Assembly: GCA_964293305.1 (NCBI GenBank)
Contig: CAXYYO010000064.1
Coordinates: forward strand, 1-7,766
Direction: 5' to 3'
Length of the DNA: 7,766 nucleotides
Origin: CALAGJ01 sp964293305
Lineage (GTDB): Bacteria; Bacteroidota; Bacteroidia; Chitinophagales; Chitinophagaceae
The position numbers and the translations under genes are program-made. The notes under the pieces were generated by a model. That model was not told the origin of the DNA and did not search any database. It saw only the letters and a program-made list of their open reading frames with translations. Positions 1 through 5,431 of this stretch are shown here, in pieces (positions within the stretch are counted from its first letter, which is position 1; each line of letters opens with the position of its first letter).

Positions 1-139
1 CAGGAGCAGCAGCTACAGCTACAGCAGCAGCGGCAGCAGGCCCTATGCCATACTCATCTTTCAGGATTTTTGCTAATTCATTTACCTCTTTTACGGTAAG
101 GTTAACCAATTGTTCTGCAAATGCTTTTATATCAGCCAT
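1..139 (-). CDS. rplL: Ribosomal protein L7/L12, N-terminal part (cut by the window edge)
   Basis: Multi-copy ribosomal stalk protein. Its N-terminal domain dimerises and docks on L10, and its C-terminal domain recruits translation GTPases. The visible 46 codons begin MADIKAFAEQLVNLTVKEVN, continue through an acidic helix (ELAKILKDEYGIG) and run into an alanine/valine-rich stretch. That stretch is the flexible hinge, encoded by the GCA/GCT-rich repeats at positions 1-44, so the repeats are coding. The start is the ATG at 139-137, preceded on its strand by an A/T-rich stretch without a Shine-Dalgarno site, as usual in Bacteroidota. It lies 95 bases after rplJ. The C-terminal GTPase-factor-binding domain lies outside the window. 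Identity rests on the N-terminal sequence, the Ala-rich hinge and the position after rplJ. Confidence 0.95.
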   Translation of the reverse strand, partial: MADIKAFAEQLVNLTVKEVNELAKILKDEYGIGPAAAAAVAVAAAP

Positions 140-153
140 TTTTTCAAATTTGT

Positions 154-220
154 CCGCCTTCAATGCCTGTGCTCCGGCGGTAGTTTATAAAATTTGTACG
201 CATCCCCTCAGGCTTGAGGA
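154..220 (-). promoter_or_regulatory. Two potential hairpins in the rplJ-rplL spacer
   Basis: The 95-base spacer between rplJ and rplL can form two stems in the mRNA. The first is compact: CCTCA (219-215) pairs with TGAGG (210-206) across a four-base loop, with a possible extra G-U pair at 220/205. The second is CCGCC (180-176) with GGCGG (158-154) across a 17-base loop, ending about 15 bases before the rplL start. Neither is followed by a U-tract, so they are not intrinsic terminators. A role in processing, or in setting the higher output of L7/L12 relative to L10, is inference only. Confidence 0.35.
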
Positions 221-234
221 TGATATTTTTAATC

Positions 235-762
235 TTAGTTTGCTCTTTCTTCTAATGCTTTTACAATACCTGCCAGTTTGTTTCCAGCATTTAAGCCACT
301 GATAACAGTTTTTGCGGGGCTTTGTAAAAGACCAATGATTTCACCAATAAGATCTTGCTTGCTTTTGAGCGTTTTCAATGCTTCAAGCTGGTTGTCACCT
401 ACAAATACATCAGTATCAATAAATGCAGCTTTCAATACAGGCTTATCAGTTTTGCCTTCTGTACGAAAACTACTGATTATCATTGCCGGTTCTTTAGCAT
501 TTTCACTAAACATCAATGCAGTTACACCATGCAGGCTATCAAATACTCCGGCATACTTTTCAGCATCAATGCTTTCTAAGGCTTTACGTATAAGTGTATT
601 TTTTGCCACTTTCATTTCTACTTGCTTATTAAAGCATACCCTGCGTAGCTTAGTAACCTGTGCTACTGAAAGTGATTCTGTATTGGCGATATAGAAATTA
701 TTGTATTGACTGAACTTTTCTTTAAGCGCCTCAATCACCTGGTTTTTTTCCGTCTTTGTCAT
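235..762 (-). CDS. rplJ: Ribosomal protein L10, stalk base (175 aa)
   Basis: L10 binds the GTPase-associated region of 23S rRNA next to L11 and carries the L7/L12 dimers on its C-terminal helix. The N-terminal half (residues about 1-60) shows the L10 pattern: a basic, helix-rich opening MTKTEKNQVIEALKEKF, then a strand/helix region ending in VEMKVAKNTLIRKALE. A hydrophobic core follows (GVTALMFSENAKEPAMIIS). The last 30 residues form the helix ending in AGNKLAGIVKALEERAN, where L7/L12 dimers dock. The length of 175 aa is normal for the family. The ATG at 762-760 is the first usable start and has no Shine-Dalgarno site. The gene is third in the order rplK-rplA-rplJ-rplL, with 74 bases before it that can fold (see the leader entry). 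L10 complexed with L7/L12 is known to repress its own mRNA in other bacteria. Confidence 0.97.
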   Translation of the reverse strand: MTKTEKNQVIEALKEKFSQYNNFYIANTESLSVAQVTKLRRVCFNKQVEMKVAKNTLIRKALESIDAEKYAGVFDSLHGVTALMFSENAKEPAMIISSFRTEGKTDKPVLKAAFIDTDVFVGDNQLEALKTLKSKQDLIGEIIGLLQSPAKTVISGLNAGNKLAGIVKALEERAN

Positions 763-772
763 TCTTTTTGAA

Positions 773-833
773 TTTGAGTGTTATGGAATTATAGAAACAC
801 TCCTCAAATAACTACCCTTGGCAGTTCATGAGG
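773..833 (-). promoter_or_regulatory. Candidate L10 autoregulatory leader with competing hairpins
   Basis: In the mRNA the first hairpin is CCTCA (833-829), then AACTGCC (826-820), a three-base loop, GGTAGTT (816-810) and TGAGG (806-802). This gives about 12 pairs with a small 2-by-3 internal loop and one G-U pair. The second is GAGTGTT (802-796) with AACACTC (782-776) across a 13-base loop. The second can be lengthened by pairing TTTGA (808-804) with TCAAA (777-773), which would break the lower stem of the first. The last paired base is about 11 bases before the rplJ start. In Escherichia coli and Bacillus subtilis the region ahead of rplJ is the target of the L10-L7/L12 complex, so the location fits. 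I cannot match this to the known L10 leader consensus by eye. Confidence 0.5.
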
Positions 834-836
834 GGC

Positions 837-1532
837 TTAGTTCATTAATGCTTTTGTGTCCACAGCTAAGCCCGGACTCATAGAGCTGGCCATGCTTACA
901 CCTTTCAGGTATATACCCTTTGCTGTGGAAGGTTTTAATTTAATAATACTATTTATGAGTTCATGTGCATTAGCAGCAATATTTTCAGGACTAAAAGAAA
1001 CCCTACCAATAGATGCATGTACAATACCCGCTTTGTCCACTTTAAATGCAATTTTACCACCCTTTACCTCATTTACCGCAGCGGCTACATCATTTGTAAC
1101 AGTACCAGTTTTAGGATTTGGCATCAGGTTTCTTGGGCCGAGAATTTTACCCAATTTACCTAATTTAGGCATTACTGATGGAGTAGCTACTACTACATCA
1201 ATATCAGTCCAACCTGCTTCAATTTTTTGAATAAATTCGTCTAAACCCACAAAGTCAGCACCTGCTGCTTTTGCATCAGCCTCTTTATCTGGAGGACAAA
1301 GCACCAATACGCGTTTTGTTTTACCTGTACCATGTGGAAGAGTTACGGTGCCACGTACCTGCTGATCTGCTTTTTTAGGATCTACTCCTAAGCGTATGTG
1401 CAGGTCAACCGAAGCATCAAATTTTGTAGTATTGATTGTTTTTACAACACTACTAGCTTCTTTGAGAGAATATATTTTTGTTTTATCTAATTTAGCTTCT
1501 ACTGCTTTTCTTTTCTTGCTAAGTTTTGCCAT
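837..1532 (-). CDS. rplA: Ribosomal protein L1 (231 aa)
   Basis: L1 forms the mobile stalk on the E-site side of the large subunit and helps release deacylated tRNA. In many bacteria it also represses translation of its own operon by binding the leader of rplK. The protein starts with a basic tail (MAKLSKKRKAVEAKLDK) and has domain I with FDASVDLHIRLGVDPKKADQ at about residues 38-57. Next comes the nucleotide-fold domain II (TKRVLVLCPPDKEADAKAAGADFVG). The family signature MPKLGKLGKILGPRNLMPNP lies at about 121-140, and the return to domain I is KGGKIAFKVDKAGIVHASIG. Length is standard for bacterial L1, with no frame break. It starts 46 bases after rplK and ends 74 bases before rplJ, consistent with one transcript. 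Confidence 0.98.
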   Translation of the reverse strand: MAKLSKKRKAVEAKLDKTKIYSLKEASSVVKTINTTKFDASVDLHIRLGVDPKKADQQVRGTVTLPHGTGKTKRVLVLCPPDKEADAKAAGADFVGLDEFIQKIEAGWTDIDVVVATPSVMPKLGKLGKILGPRNLMPNPKTGTVTNDVAAAVNEVKGGKIAFKVDKAGIVHASIGRVSFSPENIAANAHELINSIIKLKPSTAKGIYLKGVSMASSMSPGLAVDTKALMN

Positions 1533-1578
1533 TTTAATTCAGATTTGAGCTCACCTCTTTAAGGTTTGCGGTTATTAT

Positions 1579-2022
1579 TTAGTTATCCCAAGGAGCGGCA
1601 CCTTCTACAGTAATACCAATACTACGAGCCGTACCGGCTACCATACGCATGGCACTTTCTATAGAAAAGCAATTAAGGTCTGGCATCTTGTCTTTTGCAA
1701 TAGCTTCTACCTGAGCCCAATCTACTTTACCTACTTTACTTCTGTTACTTTCCTTGGAACCTTTCTGAATTTTGGCTGCCTCCATTAGTTGAATAGATGC
1801 AGGTGCAGTTTTGATTACAAAATCAAAACTCTTGTCAGAATATACTGTGATGAGTACGGGAACTATCTTCCCAATTTTGTCCTGCGTACGAGCATTAAAC
1901 TGCTTGCAGAACTCCATAATGTTTACACCTTTACTACCCAGTGCAGGGCCTACCGGAGGTGCAGGATTTGCCTGACCGCCTTTTACCTGCAGCTTTACGT
2001 AGCCGGTAATTTCTTTTGCCAT
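1579..2022 (-). CDS. rplK: Ribosomal protein L11 (147 aa)
   Basis: L11 binds the GTPase-associated centre of 23S rRNA beside L10 and is needed for RelA-type stringent signalling and release-factor function where these have been studied. The N-terminal domain begins MAKEITGYVKLQVKGGQANP and carries the proline-rich loop PAPPVGPALGSKGVNIMEFC at about residues 21-40. The C-terminal rRNA-binding domain includes GTARSIGITVEG near the end. An in-frame ATG exists 20 codons upstream (2082), but MAKEITGYVKLQ is the conserved family start and the extra residues are unlike L11, so 2022 is chosen. The 147 aa length then fits the family. It is the first gene of the cluster, with a clear promoter about 110 bases upstream. 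Confidence 0.97.
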   Translation of the reverse strand: MAKEITGYVKLQVKGGQANPAPPVGPALGSKGVNIMEFCKQFNARTQDKIGKIVPVLITVYSDKSFDFVIKTAPASIQLMEAAKIQKGSKESNRSKVGKVDWAQVEAIAKDKMPDLNCFSIESAMRMVAGTARSIGITVEGAAPWDN

Positions 2023-2091
2023 TTTAAAAAATTTTATTGGTTCTAGCGTAATCATCATAAAGACAATTACTCCCAAATTCAATGTTCATTC

Positions 2092-2113
2092 CCACTTCAA
2101 AAATGAAAAGTGG
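2092..2113 (-). promoter_or_regulatory. Hairpin in the rplK leader
   Basis: Within the predicted 110-base 5' leader of rplK, CCACTT (2113-2108) can pair with AAGTGG (2097-2092) across a 10-base A/T-rich loop. An alternative register pairs an inner TTCA with TGAA. L1 represses the L11-L1 mRNA through a leader element in several bacteria, so such a site would be expected hereabouts. This stem does not visibly copy the rRNA site of L1, and its role is inference. Confidence 0.3.
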
Positions 2114-2138
2114 TATTGCAAAGAACTTTTTGGGGCTG

Positions 2139-2170
2139 CAAAAGTAGTAATCCAATATCAAAAAGTCAAA
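2139..2170 (-). promoter_or_regulatory. Bacteroidota-type promoter of the rplKAJL cluster
   Basis: The minus strand carries TTTGAC at 2170-2165 (the -33 element) and TACTTTTG at 2146-2139, an exact match to the TAnnTTTG -7 element of the Bacteroidota primary sigma factor. The spacer between TTTG and TACTTTTG is 20 bases, within the usual range. Transcription should start near 2132-2135, giving rplK a leader of about 110 bases. It lies about 100 bases beyond the uvrA stop codon, so the ribosomal cluster need not depend on read-through from uvrA. Confidence 0.8.
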
Positions 2171-2180
2171 TGAATATTGT

Positions 2181-2216
2181 ATTTTTTTATTATCCCTTCG
2201 GGTAATGATGAAGCAC
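2181..2216 (+). repeat. Short dispersed repeat with TTC-loop hairpin, copy A
   Basis: A run of seven T, then ATTA-T-CCC, a TTC loop, GGG-TAAT, and a tail GATGAAGCAC. The stem is seven pairs with one bulged T (2189-2196 with 2200-2206). About 30 of 36 positions match a second copy at 7642-7678 in the same orientation, also intergenic. On the minus strand the hairpin is followed by A, not T, so it does not look like a terminator for uvrA. The strand given is the orientation in which the T-run precedes the hairpin. Function unknown. Confidence 0.5.
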
Positions 2217-2269
2217 GACCACTCCTAGAAAATGAAATGAAGCAAATACTTCTCCTCTAAAATCATCCT

Positions 2270-5137
2270 TTATAAAAATTCTCCAGTAGCGCTCTGTTTA
2301 TTTTTCTTAATACCGGCAGGTAAGCCTTCATATACAAGTTGGCCACCATCATTCCCCGCACCGGGGCCCAATTCTATCAGCCATCCGGCTGCTTTTATCA
2401 CATCAATATTATGCTCTATTACAAGTACACTATGACCTCTTTTAATGAGTGCCTCAAAAGCGGTCAATAATTTATTGATATCATGAAAATGAAGCCCGGT
2501 GGTAGGTTCATCAAAAATGAAAAGTACGGGATTTGTTACATTACCCCTTCCTAAAAAGGAAGCTAATTTTATCCTTTGTGCCTCACCACCACTTATGGTA
2601 TCACTACTTTGTCCCAGCTTCATATATCCCAAACCTGTATCCTGAAGTGGCTGTAGTGCCTTTGCAATAGCAATCGATTCTCGTTTATAATCTAAAGAGA
2701 TGGCACTAAAAAAATTAATGGCTTCATCCACACTCATTTCAAGTACATCAAAAACATTTTTCTGTTTATACTGCACTTCCAGCACTTCTTCTTTAAATCT
2801 TTTTCCCTTACAGACCTCACAGGTAAGATGAACGTCTGCCAAAAATTGCATTTCCACTATTTGCTCTCCCTCTCCTTTGCAAGCATCACACCTGCCACCA
2901 TCCACATTGAAGGAAAAATGTTTTGGCTGAAAACCCCTGATTTTTGACAATGGCAATGAACTGAATAAATCCCTTACCCCATCCCAAGCTTTTATGTATG
3001 TTACTGGATTGCTACGGCTGCTCCTGCCAATAGGATTTTGGTCCACCAGTTCTACCAAACTAATATCCTTCCAATCCCCACCGATAGATTTGTGCAAACC
3101 GGGTTTATCAAAAGCCTCTCCAAGTAGTTTCATTAGAGCAGGATATAGAATCTGTTTAATTAAAGTTGTTTTGCCACTACCACTTACTCCACTCACTACA
3201 CAAAGGGTATGGAGTGGAATATTGACAGAAATATTTTTTAAATTGTTTTGCCTGGCACCTTCTATAGAGATCCAAGTATTTAACTGCTGAGGCAGGTCTA
3301 ATTTTCGAATCACTTCACTACCATTTAGGTACTGTGCGGTCAGGCTTTCCTTTACTGTACAAATAGCCTCATAATTTCCGGCGGCTACTATTTCACCGCC
3401 TAGGTGGGAGGCTAATGGACCCATGTCTATGATATGATCTGCCATACGCATCATTAGTTCGTCATGCTCTACTACTATTACGGTATTGCCTGCATTGCGC
3501 AGCTTCAATAATACTTGAATAAGCTTTTTAGTATCCTTAGTATGTAGTCCAATGGAAGGCTCATCCAAAATATAAAGGGAATCTGTGAGCGTACTGCCCA
3601 AGCTTTTTGTGAGCTGTATGCGTTGGCTTTCACCACCACTTAAGCTATTGGCCAGACGGTCCAAAGTGAGATAACCTAATCCTACATCAGTAAGTGTTTC
3701 CAAGCGTTGATTTATTTCCAATAAAATTCTTTTGGCAATGGCTGTATCATGTTTTGACAGTTCTAAATGACTAAACCATTTTTGTAAATCAACTGCCTGC
3801 ATACGACAGAGTTCGCCAATATGTTTGTCTGCAACTTTTACATACAAAGCCTCTTTGCGCAGCCTGTATCCACCACATTCTGTGCAAGTGGTACGGCCTC
3901 TGTACCTACTCAGTAAAACCCTGTACTGCACCTTATATAACTGTTGTTCTACTTCTTTGAAAAAATCATTTATACCCAGTATTTTATCTTTCCCATTCCA
4001 AAGGATATGATATTGTTCTTCTGATAAATCGACAATTGGTTTATGTATTGGAAAACTGATGGCCTTTGCCCCTTTTATAAATTGATCTTTCCACCATACT
4101 AATTTCTCCCCTTTCCAAGGCGCCACTCCGCCATCATATAAACTAACTGTGGCATCTGGTATTACAAGATCTTTATCTATGCCAAGCACCTGACTAAAAC
4201 CCTCACATATGGGGCAGGCCCCATAAGGATTATTAAATGAAAAAAGATTGGGTACAGGCTCTTCAAACTTGATTCCATCTAACTCAAATCTATTACTAAA
4301 ATGGATGAATTGCTTTTCATCTATTTCCAACATTAAATCACCTTCTCCTTCATAAAAAGCAAGACCCACACTATCATTCATTCTATGTATATCATCTTCC
4401 TCCCATTCCTTGGTAATGAATCTGTCAATCAACACATAGCATGCAATACTGTCTTTTTTGTATCCTGTCCAATCATCAATATATGATTCCTGCTCCTGTA
4501 GTAAATCTTCTATCAGCATGATATATGATTCCTGCTTTTTTGCAGCTCTTTTATATAAACGGGTCAGCCCTTTCTGTAATAAGATTTGTAATTCTTCTTT
4601 CGCATTTCGATGGATATGTTTTTTAAAAGGGATGAGTAAAAACACTTTCTTACTAACGGGCAGTTTTTGTAGGGATGCCACCACGTCTGGCACATCATCT
4701 TTCTTTACAACTGTACCGCTTATGGGGGAAATGGTTTTTCCCACCCTTGCAAATAATAAGCGGAGATAATCATAAATTTCAGTCATACTGCCCACCGTGC
4801 TGCGTGGCGTACGGGTTATCACTTTTTGTTCTATAGCAATTGCAGGACAAAGCCCTTTGATATAGTCCACATCAGGCTTTACCATGCGAGCCATAAACTG
4901 TCGGGCATAAGCACTTAAGCTTTCTGCATATTTACGTTGTCCTTCGGCAAATAGGGTATCCATACATAAGCTGGATTTCCCACTACCGGATACACCTGTT
5001 ACCACAATAAATTTATTGCGTGGAAAAACAATATCAATGTTTTTTAAATTATGAACCCTTGCCCCCTTTATTACAATACCCTCTTCATCAGATTGTACTG
5101 TTTTAGGTGCTTTTGCTTTTTTTAATACTTTACCCAT
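2270..5137 (-). CDS. uvrA: Excinuclease ABC subunit UvrA (955 aa)
   Basis: UvrA is the dimeric ABC-type ATPase that finds bulky DNA lesions and loads UvrB in nucleotide excision repair. All core motifs are present. The first Walker A GVSGSGKS is at residues 48-55, signature LSGGE at 499-503 and Walker B YILDEPSIGLH at 522-532. The second Walker A GVSGSGKT is at 650-657, signature ISGGE at 848-852 and Walker B FIFDEPTTGLH at 873-883. The four cysteines of the C-terminal zinc module are C750, C753, C773 and C776. The UvrB-binding region (about 131-250) is present but divergent, which argues against the class that lacks this domain. The N-proximal zinc module keeps C308 and C311 (GACPICEG) but lacks the usual partner CPxC about 25 residues earlier. 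Length is close to the E. coli protein (940 aa). The start gives a short basic tail before IVIKGARVHNLKNID. It stands alone between 294- and 247-base gaps. It could be a second UvrA paralogue; the window cannot show whether another exists. Confidence 0.93.
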   Translation of the reverse strand: MGKVLKKAKAPKTVQSDEEGIVIKGARVHNLKNIDIVFPRNKFIVVTGVSGSGKSSLCMDTLFAEGQRKYAESLSAYARQFMARMVKPDVDYIKGLCPAIAIEQKVITRTPRSTVGSMTEIYDYLRLLFARVGKTISPISGTVVKKDDVPDVVASLQKLPVSKKVFLLIPFKKHIHRNAKEELQILLQKGLTRLYKRAAKKQESYIMLIEDLLQEQESYIDDWTGYKKDSIACYVLIDRFITKEWEEDDIHRMNDSVGLAFYEGEGDLMLEIDEKQFIHFSNRFELDGIKFEEPVPNLFSFNNPYGACPICEGFSQVLGIDKDLVIPDATVSLYDGGVAPWKGEKLVWWKDQFIKGAKAISFPIHKPIVDLSEEQYHILWNGKDKILGINDFFKEVEQQLYKVQYRVLLSRYRGRTTCTECGGYRLRKEALYVKVADKHIGELCRMQAVDLQKWFSHLELSKHDTAIAKRILLEINQRLETLTDVGLGYLTLDRLANSLSGGESQRIQLTKSLGSTLTDSLYILDEPSIGLHTKDTKKLIQVLLKLRNAGNTVIVVEHDELMMRMADHIIDMGPLASHLGGEIVAAGNYEAICTVKESLTAQYLNGSEVIRKLDLPQQLNTWISIEGARQNNLKNISVNIPLHTLCVVSGVSGSGKTTLIKQILYPALMKLLGEAFDKPGLHKSIGGDWKDISLVELVDQNPIGRSSRSNPVTYIKAWDGVRDLFSSLPLSKIRGFQPKHFSFNVDGGRCDACKGEGEQIVEMQFLADVHLTCEVCKGKRFKEEVLEVQYKQKNVFDVLEMSVDEAINFFSAISLDYKRESIAIAKALQPLQDTGLGYMKLGQSSDTISGGEAQRIKLASFLGRGNVTNPVLFIFDEPTTGLHFHDINKLLTAFEALIKRGHSVLVIEHNIDVIKAAGWLIELGPGAGNDGGQLVYEGLPAGIKKNKQSATGEFL
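4479..4536 (-). repeat. In-frame 16-base direct repeat inside uvrA
   Basis: The same 16 bases (atatatgattcctgct on the plus strand) occur at 4479-4494 and 4521-4536, exactly 42 bases apart. In UvrA this gives QESYI at residues 202-206 and again at 216-220, a 14-residue period inside the divergent UvrB-binding region. The remainder of the 42-base unit has diverged. It looks like a small in-frame duplication; chance is possible but unlikely for 16 identical bases so close together. Confidence 0.6.
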
Positions 5138-5381
5138 CTTAATGAAAGTTGCTAAACTACAATGAGAAAACTAATCTCAAATTATTTCTGATGATATAAT
5201 TGAGAAGGATGCATTATTTCACAAAAAACTGAAAAAATAATTTTCCGTATTATGAATGATGAATAAATTTCACTATTCCGTTTTCGGGAAAATAAGTTTC
5301 AATGAAAAAAAAAGTTAAAATATATTAAGAGTTGGCATGATTTGTGAAATTTATTAAATGTTTTTTAAGGGTTTAGGGTTG
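5138..5381. other. AT-rich intergenic region between the ubiD terminator and uvrA
   Basis: This stretch is strongly AT-rich with several homopolymer A and T runs. It holds only very short open frames, none with a recognisable product. Apart from the weak uvrA promoter, the only structure seen is a loose inverted pair, ATTTTCCG (5240-5247) with CGGGAAAAT (5285-5293), which needs one bulged base. No RNA gene is visible. Confidence 0.5.
5152..5181 (-). promoter_or_regulatory. Weak candidate promoter for uvrA
   Basis: On the minus strand TTTG (5181-5178) is followed after 18 bases by TAGTTTAG (5159-5152), one mismatch from TAnnTTTG. Transcription would begin only a few bases before the uvrA start codon at 5137, giving a very short leader. 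No better match lies in the 294-base gap. I see no recognisable SOS-type operator there by eye. Confidence 0.35.
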
Positions 5382-5413
5382 AAAAAAAGGGGCGATTATT
5401 CTTAATCAGCCCC
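5382..5413 (-). terminator. Rho-independent terminator after ubiD
   Basis: In the mRNA, GGGGC (5413-5409) and GATTA (5407-5403) pair with TAATC (5398-5394) and GCCCC (5393-5389). The loop is four bases with one bulged base, ten pairs in all, followed at once by seven T (5388-5382). It starts 19 bases after the ubiD stop codon. The plus strand has AA and nine T (5416-5424) on the other side, so it could stop transcription both ways. It separates ubiD from uvrA. Confidence 0.88.
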
Positions 5414-5431
5414 AATTTTTTTTTATGTAAC

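Noticed and set aside
1..44. GCA/GCT-rich tandem repeat
   Set aside because: It encodes the Ala-rich hinge of L7/L12 and is normal for that gene.
278..1230. Plus-strand open frames opposite rplJ and rplA
   Set aside because: They lie antisense to conserved ribosomal protein genes and show no recognisable product; they are frame shadows.
2023..2082. In-frame upstream ATG that would lengthen L11 by 20 residues
   Set aside because: The family start MAKEITGYVKLQ is at 2022. The extra residues are hydrophobic and unlike L11, and they lie in the leader downstream of the promoter.
2181..2216. Repeat copy A as the uvrA terminator
   Set aside because: On the uvrA strand the stem is followed by A residues rather than a T-run, so it lacks the form of an intrinsic terminator.
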